From positions 141,377-205,376 of the forward strand of contig DAIMEJ010000003.1 of the NCBI GenBank assembly GCA_036725345.1: a stretch of DNA of 64,000 nucleotides, in the 5' to 3' direction. The notes under the pieces were generated by a model. The model saw nothing but the letters and a program-made list of their open reading frames with translations, made no database searches and was not told the origin of the DNA. Shown in pieces: positions 51,853 through 60,153 of the stretch (position 1 is the first letter of the stretch; every line of letters starts with the position of its first letter). This DNA is from JAPLJU01 sp036725345. Its GTDB lineage: Bacteria; Desulfobacterota; Syntrophia; Syntrophales; UBA2192. A program made the position numbers and the translations under genes.

Positions 51853-53232
51853 CTATTTTGCCAGTCCTGCCGGCTTCGCAGGCGCCGCTTCCGCTGTGCC
51901 TGACTTTCCGGCGCCCGCGATCCCCGTCAAATTCGCCGTGAAGCGGTCTTCGATAAAGGCCCCGATCAGGTCCTTCAACACGTTCGGCGCACGGAACACG
52001 CCGTAGTGAGCCTGCGGGTCTGAAAGTGTAGCGAAGAGGGCACCCGGGGTTGCATCTGCCGCCTTGCGGGCGTTTGCGACCAGCAGCCAGTTGTCGTTCA
52101 CGACGTGTACCACGAGCGTGCGCGCCTTGATGCGTTTGAGTTCCTTGTTGATGTTATAGCTGAAGCCCGCGGCGTTACGATACCAGAAATCCACGGCATC
52201 TTCGTTCTTCACGCGGGCGATGTAGCTTGCCGTTTCTTCTCCCTCGGGCTCCCAGTAGAAGACTTCTCGCTGAAGCGTCTTCCAGGGTGTGGCCGAGCGC
52301 ACGGGGAAGGTGTACCCCGTGAGTTGCAGCGTCGACCACATGAACTGCATACCCTGGTTCGGGTGCTTCTCCTTCGGGAGGTGATAGTAGTTGCCGCCCG
52401 TGACCCGCCAGTTCGGGTCGCTTTCTAGGGCCGCCTGGGCGAGCCGGAAGGTCCACTGACCGACAGGGTCGTCGCCGTCGGAGGCCGTCGTGCCGCCGAT
52501 GGGCATGATCGCCTTGACGAAACCGCTAGGCGAGTACATCACGCCCCACACCCAGGTCTGCGTGGCACCCATGGAGCACCCGGTCGCAACCTCCACCTGT
52601 GACACCTTGAGGTGGTCGCGAAGCAGCCGGTAGTTGGCAACAACCATGTCCATGTAACCGTACTGGGGGAACTTGCGCCCGAGACCCATGGACGGTTTCG
52701 AGGCTCCCCACAGCCCGAGCGCGTCGAGGAACACGACATAGTGTTTGTTTGTGTCGATCACGCGCCCCGGGCCGACGATAGCGCCGCCGGAGAAGGCGTT
52801 CGCCGGCTGGCCTTCGTACCAGGTATTGTACATCCACGTAGAGTCACCCGAATAGAAGGTGCTGATGATCACGGCGTTTATGATCTCGCCCTTCGCGTTG
52901 CGCTTCGGGGTCCCAACGGCGATATAAGCCACCTGCAGGGGGCCTGCGCCCAGCGACTCGAGCGTAGTGCCGCCCTCGCCGCCGTTTCGCCAACTATCCG
53001 GGTTCGCATCCAGATTGTAGGTCCCGCCGATCCGGAAGTTCGGGATCTCATAATATTTCTTATGCATGTCCTGAGCGGGTGTCATGGACATGGGGGTCAG
53101 TTTCGACTTCTGTGGCGCCTCGTCGGCCCATGCGGCGATCGCAAACCCCGCAGCCAGTGCCGCTGTCAGTATAACGACAAGGACAATCACGAATCGGGTC
53201 TTCACGGCTGTTCTCCTTTTCTGTTCGTTCAT
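51853..53232 (-). CDS. Exported MetX-like alpha/beta hydrolase
   Basis: 459 residues from the ATG at 53232. Signal peptide (FVIVLVVILTAALAAGFAIAAWA) with a cut near ADEAP. The fold is that of homoserine O-acetyltransferase-like hydrolases: IAVGTPKRNAKGEI near the start, GPGRVIDTNKHYVVFLDALG, nucleophile ATGCSMGATQTWVWG, and His in DPQAHYGVF. Export rules out a role in methionine synthesis; it is probably a periplasmic esterase or acyl hydrolase. Strongly similar in layout to the N-terminal half of the next protein, so the two are duplicates. 8 bases separate the genes. Confidence 0.88.
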   Translation of the reverse strand: MNEQKRRTAVKTRFVIVLVVILTAALAAGFAIAAWADEAPQKSKLTPMSMTPAQDMHKKYYEIPNFRIGGTYNLDANPDSWRNGGEGGTTLESLGAGPLQVAYIAVGTPKRNAKGEIINAVIISTFYSGDSTWMYNTWYEGQPANAFSGGAIVGPGRVIDTNKHYVVFLDALGLWGASKPSMGLGRKFPQYGYMDMVVANYRLLRDHLKVSQVEVATGCSMGATQTWVWGVMYSPSGFVKAIMPIGGTTASDGDDPVGQWTFRLAQAALESDPNWRVTGGNYYHLPKEKHPNQGMQFMWSTLQLTGYTFPVRSATPWKTLQREVFYWEPEGEETASYIARVKNEDAVDFWYRNAAGFSYNINKELKRIKARTLVVHVVNDNWLLVANARKAADATPGALFATLSDPQAHYGVFRAPNVLKDLIGAFIEDRFTANLTGIAGAGKSGTAEAAPAKPAGLAK

Positions 53233-53240
53233 GGCGCACC

Positions 53241-55757
53241 TCACTTTGCCAGACCTATGGGTTTTGATGCCGGGACGGCGCCGCCGTCGCCTGTTTCCTG
53301 AGCGCCGTGGACGAGCGCATCGACCACATCGGGGGTCATGGCGTTGACCCGTCGCGTTTTCAGGAAGTCAACCGTATCGCGTGCGAACTCGTAAGGCACA
53401 TCAGTGTGGATGAAGTGGGCCACCCCCGGGTAGACCTTCACCACAGGGGGGTTTCCCGCCGCCGTCATGCGCGCCACGAAGGGGTTGATGATGTCGTTTG
53501 AAAGGTCGGTCAGGCCGTTGAGGGCGGTGCCGGGGATGAAGGGCTCACGCGCCCCGAAGGCGAGGAAGATCGGCGCTTTGATCCGGGTGAGTTGCTTGTA
53601 GAGACTGTTCGGGTCGTCCTTCACAAGCTCCGAGGCGATCGAATAGAGGTCATAGATGAACATGAACGTCCACTGGTCGAACTCCTGCTTATTGCCCGAG
53701 ATCATCGCAATGCGCTGGTCGGTGTGAAGCCGCGCGTACTCCGTGTCGCGCTTGAAGTAGCCGCTGTAGCTCGGGCTGACGACGCCCGTTTTCGGGTCGC
53801 GCTGCTTGAAATAGAAGAAGTCCCGAACGCTCTGCGCGTCCTTCGAGCCTTCGGCCTGCACGAGCCCCGTGGGGTCCCAAACCTCGTGCCAGCGCTTCAG
53901 GTCGTAGGCATAGGACTTGTCGAAGAGCGGCAGTTCCCTGTCGCCCATCTTGATGTTTTTGGGGTACTCCTCGAGCCCTGCCGGTCCTTCGAGAATGAGG
54001 CCCTGCACGGCGCCGGGATAGCGCAGGGTGTAGCCGAGCACAGTCTGGCCTCCGAGCGAATGACCGAGATACCAGGCCTTCTTCACGCCGAGCTTGCCGA
54101 CGATGAGAGCATGGAAGGCGTCGCGGACATCATCCAGCGTCCGGGCCATGGATTTGTCGAGATTGCCCGGGCCCGAGGTGCCCCACTGGAGCATGTCCGG
54201 TGCGATCACGCGGTAGCCGTGCTCGACGGCGTACTTGATCAGGAAGCCGTAGTGCGCCCCGAAGGCCCCCTTGCCATGCACGATCACGAGCACGGGCGGG
54301 TTCTTCACCTTGCCGCAGTATTCGTCCATGTAGCCGATCTCCCACTCGATGCCGCGGCGGTCCTTGACCTTCGCGTATTTCACCGGGAACGGCGGCACCA
54401 TTTCGTCTTTCCAGAAAGATTTGGTCGGATCGGGCTTCATATTGATGCGCGGGCTTCGGTAGCTTGCCGCCGTGCAAACCCGCGTGGGATCGTTGACAAG
54501 CCCGATGTCGTATACGAAGGTCTTGAAGGTCGGGTCGTCCCGGAGTTTGTTCGGTGCACTGAACACGGCATAGTGGGCCATCGGGCTCGAGAGGCCGACA
54601 TACTGACCGCCGGGTATGGCCTGCGCCGCCTCACGCGCCTTGTCCGAGATGAGCCACTGGTCGTTGTCCACGTGCACGACGAGCGTGCGCGGTTTCATAC
54701 CGGGCAGCAGCTTGTTAATGTTGTGGATCTCGCCCACCGTGTCGCGGTACCACAGGTCGGCCGCGTCGAACAGCTTGGCCAGGTTTTTTAGGTTCGCGCC
54801 TGCATCCTTTCCCATGCGCGGATCGGGTGTCCACGAGAAGACCTCCTTCGAAACCGTCCCCCAGCCCAGCGATTGCCGGTAGCCGAGCTCATAGCCCGTG
54901 AGCGACAGCACCGACCAGTGATACTCGACACCCTGGTTCGGGTGCTTCTCCTTGGGAAGGTGGTAGTAGTTGCCCTTCGTTTCCACCCACACCGGGTCGG
55001 ATTCGAGGGCCGCCTTGGCGAGTTGGAAGGTCCAGGCGGCCATCGGCCCCTCGCCGTCCGTTGCCGTCGCCCCACCGATCGGCATGACGGCCCCGACCAT
55101 CTCCGGGTGCATGAGGCCCCAGTAGTAGGCCTGGGTCGCGCCCATCGAGACGCCCGTCGCCAGCACGATGCGGGCGACCTTCAGGTGATCGCGAAGCAGC
55201 CGGTAGTTGAGCTGCACCATGTCATAGTAGCTATAGACCGGGAATTTGCGCCCCAGCCCATCGGACGGCTTGGAGGCGCCCCACAGCCCCAGGGCATCAA
55301 CGAAGATCACGTAGTAGCGGTTCGTGTCGAAGAGCAACCCTGGGCCCACGAGTGCCCCGCCGGAGAAGCTGTTTCCGGGCTGCCCCGCGAACCAGTTGCT
55401 GTACATCGCCGTCGCGTCGCCCGAGTAGTACGAGTTGATGACGATCGCATTGATAATTTCGCCCTTCGCGTTGCGCATCGGCGTGCCCACGGCGATATAG
55501 GCGGTGCGCGCGGGCTTCGTCCCGAGAGACTCGAGCGTCACACCCCCCCCGGCACCTCTCTCAAAGGCTTGAGGTGATGCGACGTCATACTTGCCACCGA
55601 TTCGGAAGTTCGGCACCTCGTAGGTCTTCTTGAGACCGTCGAGGGTCGCCACGACGGAACGGGCGGTGAGCGGCTGCTGCGCGGCGGCGAAACCAATCAT
55701 CAGCAGCAAGATGAGTGCGTTGATCACGCTCACACAGATGATTTTAGATCTCAACAT
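53241..55757 (-). CDS. Exported double-domain hydrolase: MetX-like domain fused to a second alpha/beta hydrolase
   Basis: 838 residues with a signal peptide (VINALILLLMIGFAAA). Residues ~25-440 repeat the MetX-like domain (IAVGTPMRNAKGEI, ATGVSMGATQAYYWG, ending in PMAHYAVF). Residues ~465-838 are a separate alpha/beta hydrolase (VIVHGKGAFG, YLGHSLGGQTVLGY, and His in PGVAHFIHTD). Both nucleophile Ser motifs are intact, so two active centres in one polypeptide. I know of no described protein with this pair. It could cleave two bonds of one substrate in the periplasm. Second gene of the operon. Confidence 0.88.
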   Translation of the reverse strand: MLRSKIICVSVINALILLLMIGFAAAQQPLTARSVVATLDGLKKTYEVPNFRIGGKYDVASPQAFERGAGGGVTLESLGTKPARTAYIAVGTPMRNAKGEIINAIVINSYYSGDATAMYSNWFAGQPGNSFSGGALVGPGLLFDTNRYYVIFVDALGLWGASKPSDGLGRKFPVYSYYDMVQLNYRLLRDHLKVARIVLATGVSMGATQAYYWGLMHPEMVGAVMPIGGATATDGEGPMAAWTFQLAKAALESDPVWVETKGNYYHLPKEKHPNQGVEYHWSVLSLTGYELGYRQSLGWGTVSKEVFSWTPDPRMGKDAGANLKNLAKLFDAADLWYRDTVGEIHNINKLLPGMKPRTLVVHVDNDQWLISDKAREAAQAIPGGQYVGLSSPMAHYAVFSAPNKLRDDPTFKTFVYDIGLVNDPTRVCTAASYRSPRINMKPDPTKSFWKDEMVPPFPVKYAKVKDRRGIEWEIGYMDEYCGKVKNPPVLVIVHGKGAFGAHYGFLIKYAVEHGYRVIAPDMLQWGTSGPGNLDKSMARTLDDVRDAFHALIVGKLGVKKAWYLGHSLGGQTVLGYTLRYPGAVQGLILEGPAGLEEYPKNIKMGDRELPLFDKSYAYDLKRWHEVWDPTGLVQAEGSKDAQSVRDFFYFKQRDPKTGVVSPSYSGYFKRDTEYARLHTDQRIAMISGNKQEFDQWTFMFIYDLYSIASELVKDDPNSLYKQLTRIKAPIFLAFGAREPFIPGTALNGLTDLSNDIINPFVARMTAAGNPPVVKVYPGVAHFIHTDVPYEFARDTVDFLKTRRVNAMTPDVVDALVHGAQETGDGGAVPASKPIGLAK

Positions 55758-55907
55758 ACCCCCTGCTCCTTTCCAATCCGTAAACCGTTTCCTGTTTTTG
55801 TCACTCGCCTGCCGTAAATGTATTTCAACAGAGCTTCATGGGCTGCTGTCTTCGTCCGCCGAGTATCCGGGCAAATCCATCGAGAATGTCATATGTGTAT
55901 TCTCCCC

Positions 55908-56768
55908 TCAGGCCTGACAGAACCAGTCGCTGAAGATGCGCGCAAAAAGCAGCGGCACTTCCAGGTTCATCGAGTGGCCGACGTACGGAAAGACCTCGAG
56001 CCGGCAGTTTGGCAGGCGTCTAGTCATCTCATCGATGTGCTCCCGCGGGATCCAGTAATCCATCTTCCCATAGAGCACGAGATGCTCCTGTGTCATTTGC
56101 GGCATTTTAGCGGCAAGCGCTTTCGATTCCCATTCGAGCGCGAGGTTGTGAGGCGTACCGAACCAGATGCCGTCGGACAAGATCCGCGTCTTTTCGATGA
56201 GCCTCTCGAACAGCTCGCGCTGCGCTGGCGCCGTGGTATCGGCGTACTGCGGCATCTGACCGGCGACCATCGTTTCGGGTCGGAACAACGAAGGCGCCGC
56301 GCTGGCGAGTCCCGCAAAGGCCATGTCCCGGTCAGCCTTCATCTGCGTCAGCACGCCGATCTGACCGGGAGCGAGCTGCAGGCCCATCGGGCTGACCGGG
56401 TCGAGCATCAGTACCTTGCCGAAGCGGTCCGGCGTCATGGCCAGCATGTGCGAGACGATAATTCCGCCCGTCGAGTGACCGTAGAGTCCGCAGCGACTGA
56501 TTCCGAGGGCATCGATGAGTCCCAGCATGTCACGGGCGTGCGTATCCATCGAGTAGTTTGAGTAGTCCTCAGCTGGCTCGGGCTTGTCCGAGTCGCCGCA
56601 GCCGCGCCACTCCGCAGCGATGACCCGTATTGAATTTGGCAGTAGCGGTAGCACGAGAGCGAGCCAGTCGGCACACCCGAGGTTCCCATGGACGGCGAGA
56701 ACCACGTTGTCTCCGGCACCGTGCTCGACAAAGTTGATGCTCAGATCACCCACTTTTAAGCGAGGCAT
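55908..56768 (-). CDS. Alpha/beta hydrolase, first gene of the hydrolase operon
   Basis: 286 residues, no signal peptide. Motifs: VVLAVHGNLGCADW (oxyanion), RGCGDSDKP, nucleophile elbow YGHSTGGI, Asp in LYGKMDYWIP, His in YVGHSMNLE. Resembles lactonase or haloalkane-dehalogenase-like esterases. A purine-rich AAGGAAGAAA lies before the ATG. 150 bases separate it from the double-domain gene, so a shared transcript is likely but not certain. The five genes all point left. Confidence 0.88.
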   Translation of the reverse strand: MPRLKVGDLSINFVEHGAGDNVVLAVHGNLGCADWLALVLPLLPNSIRVIAAEWRGCGDSDKPEPAEDYSNYSMDTHARDMLGLIDALGISRCGLYGHSTGGIIVSHMLAMTPDRFGKVLMLDPVSPMGLQLAPGQIGVLTQMKADRDMAFAGLASAAPSLFRPETMVAGQMPQYADTTAPAQRELFERLIEKTRILSDGIWFGTPHNLALEWESKALAAKMPQMTQEHLVLYGKMDYWIPREHIDEMTRRLPNCRLEVFPYVGHSMNLEVPLLFARIFSDWFCQA

Positions 56769-57253
56769 GGTTTCTTCCTTTGCTTCTTACTATTTGTTGG
56801 ATCTCCTACGGAAGGACATCCGCCTGACTACCTGAAGAGCACCCGGCATGTATGCAGGTCGATCATCAGTTCCTTGTCGGTGGGGATCACCCTGTGTGGT
56901 CGCATTCCTTATCGTCCGTTTTTCTGTTGAATAGAGATTTCATGATAATCGGAATCACAGTGTGACCTGCCTTCTCCTCGGCTGGAGCACCGGATGGGGT
57001 GATGAGGGTCATCCAGCGCGAGAGGTTACATACAGGATCGACCGGCAACAGGGAAAATCCTCCTTCCCTTGTCCCATTCCATACATCTTTTAATGTTGAA
57101 GGGAAATTGGACTTTGGTCCTATACGCACTGGACCTTGGTCCAGTATGGATAAGAAGTGAAAATTGATAAGATGACAGTCGCAGTACATAGTATGGGGCG
57201 GAAACACCGATAAAAGCTTATCGATCGACGCAGAGATGAGGAAAGGATTTCGC
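56769..57253. other. Divergent intergenic region with operator-like palindromes
   Basis: 485 bases between the hydrolase operon and the HD-GYP gene. Both promoters must lie here. The double palindrome at 57109-57144 is the only clear signal. Confidence 0.55.
57109..57144. promoter_or_regulatory. Double palindromic operator-like site (copy 2)
   Basis: GGACTTTGGTCC at 57109-57120 and CTGGACCTTGGTCCAG at 57129-57144, centres 22 bases apart. It lies about 110 bases before the HD-GYP start and matches the site at 35077-35112. Confidence 0.65.
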
Positions 57254-58588
57254 ATGAAGACCTATCCGCTAAGAACGTTCGTTGGACAGGTCCTTGTGGT
57301 TCGGCTTTCTATTGCCACAGCAGTTATCGCTATTATTGTGGGACTGGTTTCATATGGAATCCAGCATTTGCAGCTTGAGCGCGATGTGGCTGACCTGGGA
57401 CGGCGGGGGGTGTTCTCCCTCCTGGAAAAGGCACGGTTTGTGATGGAACAGCAGCAGGAGGACGCCGTTACCGCACTTCGATATATTCTCGGGCGTGGCG
57501 ATCCTCCCGTAGTCTACCGCGCAGGGCGGTTCGTTTATGTTCAGTTTTATGACCTTGGGTCTACAGTTCTTGCCGAACGGGTGATCGCCGACCAACCGGA
57601 TATCGATAGAGTGAGGGCCTTCGTGGCGAGCCGTCCTTTTTCCTTCCCCAGGCCGGGCGAGGACGAGGTTCAGAGGACAAGCATCGGCGACATATCGTTC
57701 GTCTTCATTTCGGCCCCCGTGGTCGATCGAAGCGGGAAAACGGCTGCCTTCGTTCGGGGCATGTTCGCGATTTCACCGCAGGAACTAGCGTTGATGCGGA
57801 GGGTGATGGTCCGGAACACATTGATCGTGATCGCGATAGCCGTCGCCGTGTCTGCACTGCTCTATCCGGTTATCCTTCGGCTCGCGCGGTGGCTGGCTGA
57901 CTATTCCACTCAACTGCTCGATGCGAACCTCGAGACCCTGTCGGTCCTGGGCAGCGCCATTGCCAAGCGCGATAGCGACACGGATGCCCACAATTACCGG
58001 GTGATGCTCTACTCTACGCGCATCGGTGAGGCTCTCGGCCTCACCAACGAAGAAATGCGCGTCCTGCTCAAGGGCTCCTTCCTGCACGACGTGGGTAAGC
58101 TCGGCATCCCGGACAGCATTCTACTCAAACCCGCACGGCTCGACCCGCAAGAATTCTCAATTATGAAGACACACGTGGACAAGGGGACGGACATCGTACA
58201 GCGTTCATCATGGCTCCGCGAGGGGACCGAGGTCGTCGGGTACCATCACGAGAAGTTCGACGGCGGCGGGTATCCCCATGGCCTGAAGGGAGAAGACATC
58301 CCGATCACTGCGCGCATCTTTACAGTCTCGGATGTCTTTGATGCCCTGACCTCGCACCGACCTTACAAGAAACCACTCACCTTCGAAGAAACCATGGATA
58401 TCCTCGAGAGGGACAGCGGCAAGCACTTCGACCCGGTGGTACTCGAAGCCTTTTGTAAGATCGCCCGGACGCTCTTCGACCGCTACGCCGGCCGCGAGGG
58501 CTCGGACCTCAAGGACGAACTGGACGTGGTGGTATCGACATATTTTTCTGCCGGCATGGAGACACTGCACTATGGAGAAAGAATGTAA
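57254..58588 (+). CDS. Membrane HD-GYP domain protein (probable c-di-GMP phosphodiesterase)
   Basis: 444 residues from the ATG at 57254 (AAAGGA site). Two membrane segments (about 10-35 and 180-203) flank a periplasmic sensor domain of ~140 residues. The cytoplasmic HD-GYP domain begins near 240: FLHDVGKLGIPD near 276-287, GYHHEKFDGGGYP near 329-341, then ITARIFTVSDVFDALTSHRP. All metal and GYP motifs are intact, so it should hydrolyse cyclic di-GMP. Divergent from the hydrolase operon, with the double palindrome in its upstream region. It is the last cargo gene before the AT-rich maintenance module. Confidence 0.92.
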   Translation: MKTYPLRTFVGQVLVVRLSIATAVIAIIVGLVSYGIQHLQLERDVADLGRRGVFSLLEKARFVMEQQQEDAVTALRYILGRGDPPVVYRAGRFVYVQFYDLGSTVLAERVIADQPDIDRVRAFVASRPFSFPRPGEDEVQRTSIGDISFVFISAPVVDRSGKTAAFVRGMFAISPQELALMRRVMVRNTLIVIAIAVAVSALLYPVILRLARWLADYSTQLLDANLETLSVLGSAIAKRDSDTDAHNYRVMLYSTRIGEALGLTNEEMRVLLKGSFLHDVGKLGIPDSILLKPARLDPQEFSIMKTHVDKGTDIVQRSSWLREGTEVVGYHHEKFDGGGYPHGLKGEDIPITARIFTVSDVFDALTSHRPYKKPLTFEETMDILERDSGKHFDPVVLEAFCKIARTLFDRYAGREGSDLKDELDVVVSTYFSAGMETLHYGERM

Positions 58589-58731
58589 TGACCTCAGAAG
58601 CAAAAAGAACTGCAAAAGGATTTGTGATTGAAATGTTCAAGCAATATCAAATAGGCAATATTCCTGCTTTCAGGAAGAAGTCGATACCGAACTTGACACC
58701 TACTGTCAGGTCAATCTCTGTTCAGATATAG
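58588..58731 (+). CDS. Possible 47-residue small protein
   Basis: ATG overlaps the HD-GYP stop by one base (TAATG), an arrangement typical of coupled translation. Encodes a basic peptide (MTSEAKRTAKGFVIEMFKQY...). No motif and no clear function; it may be a remnant. Listed because of the junction. Confidence 0.3.
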   Translation: MTSEAKRTAKGFVIEMFKQYQIGNIPAFRKKSIPNLTPTVRSISVQI

Positions 58732-59077
58732 GGGCAGGTCACTATAGCTTGCACCATAACTTATTTCCAGTGAGAGAAGTGTCCGGTTGAAATGGGAGCT
58801 ACATAACAGATCATGATGCTGAGCATGGTGAGATATCAGTGTGAAGTTGATATTTTCTGTATCGATTTAGTCTAAAATTTGTCATTTCCTAAGCATTTAT
58901 CAGTGTGATTTATATTTTCTGGAATATGTATAACTAATTGATATTATATCAAGTGTTAAGTTTTAATCAGAATGTCATGCTGAATATTTGGCTGATTAAT
59001 AAGCATCTCAGCGCACTTTTGGTAAACAAATGTGCTAATATGTTTCAATAATATCCATAACAAGTTGCAGAGCAAAG
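58589..59077. other. AT-rich junction between cargo and maintenance module
   Basis: 489 bases. After the possible 47-codon frame it is strongly AT-rich with no gene or clear repeat. Base composition drops sharply from the cargo on the left, marking the module boundary. Confidence 0.5.
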
Positions 59078-59980
59078 ATGAAAAAGCGAAATAAAAAACA
59101 GAATCTATTGAATCAGGTGGCAAGAGGTATAGACAGTGATTATTCGTTCATGGACAAATTGAACATGAACGGATGGTTTTGGGAAATTATAAGGAGATCC
59201 ACCGAGTATAAAGCAAAATTCAACGAGTTTAAGTTGTTGGCGCAACAACAGGAGTCATCGGGCGAGATTGCGATTGGCGAACTGTGCAGATCGATTGTCA
59301 AGTGTGCACTCGTCGATATCGAAGTGGGTCTCGGGGTTAATTACCAAATATCGGATGTAGACGAGTGGGATGACAGCCTTTATCTGTCAGCACACCTCTG
59401 TGACCCAATCTCAGAAAACAGAGATTATTGGGCCATCCCCAATCCCGAAATAAAATACAGTGAATTCGAGGATTGTCATAAGCCGGTTATCGGCAGGCGA
59501 AAAATCAAGTTTATGCCATATGACTTGATAATAGGACTGGAAAAATCGGGGGAGATGGCTGGACATGTACGGACATACCACGATCTTCTGTGTGCAATGT
59601 CACCCGATCCCATTCACCCGGAAGAGACTCTGTATTTTGGCATATCGAAAAAAACCAGACCGAAAGACATGGATGGAGAGGTCATTCCGTATTTGAGGAT
59701 GGTGATTGAAAAATTCGGGACGGCACCGGACAGGACAAAGATCAGAGATGATCGCTGGAAGTATTATCTGATCATTTACGATCTCAAACAAAACAATAGT
59801 CTCGGTAGGTTAAGCTACGAAGACATAGCATACGTGATGTGTAACGCTTATAAAAAAGTCAGGATTGGGAAGAGGACCCGCATGAGCGCAGATTACTTCG
59901 ATAAGCGAAACTGCGAAAATTTCTACAAGGGTGCTCTTGCCCTAATTAACGGAGATTATAGAAAATATCTCTGCATGTAA
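59078..59980 (+). CDS. DUF6499-like protein of the integrative element
   Basis: 300 residues. The N-terminal NGWFWEIIRRSTEYKAKFNEF is like the short DUF6499 domain (WEFLRRNPEYR type) found in transcription-regulator-like proteins of proteobacterial integrative elements. The remainder is mixed alpha/beta with a Cys/Tyr-rich end (YFDKRNCENFYKGALALINGDY) and no catalytic motif. It precedes the helicase gene by 173 bases on the same strand. Probably a regulator or partner in element maintenance (inference). AT-rich codon use differs from the cargo genes. Confidence 0.65.
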   Translation: MKKRNKKQNLLNQVARGIDSDYSFMDKLNMNGWFWEIIRRSTEYKAKFNEFKLLAQQQESSGEIAIGELCRSIVKCALVDIEVGLGVNYQISDVDEWDDSLYLSAHLCDPISENRDYWAIPNPEIKYSEFEDCHKPVIGRRKIKFMPYDLIIGLEKSGEMAGHVRTYHDLLCAMSPDPIHPEETLYFGISKKTRPKDMDGEVIPYLRMVIEKFGTAPDRTKIRDDRWKYYLIIYDLKQNNSLGRLSYEDIAYVMCNAYKKVRIGKRTRMSADYFDKRNCENFYKGALALINGDYRKYLCM

Positions 59981-60153
59981 CGCGTAAAATAATCCCCCTT
60001 TTTATTTTTCCAAACCCCCCTCCTTCATTCTGGACGACACCGGAAAATTTGCAGTTATAAAGAAACTATTTCACGGGGAAGTTATCGGCCTTACCCCATA
60101 GTCGTAGCGGTAGATTCGATTACAAGAAATTTACCCTGGAGGAGTTCTTCTCT

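Noticed and set aside
53592..54791. 399-codon + frame opposite the double-domain hydrolase
   Set aside because: Shadow of a GC-rich gene; composition dominated by Val, Arg, Glu and His without motifs.
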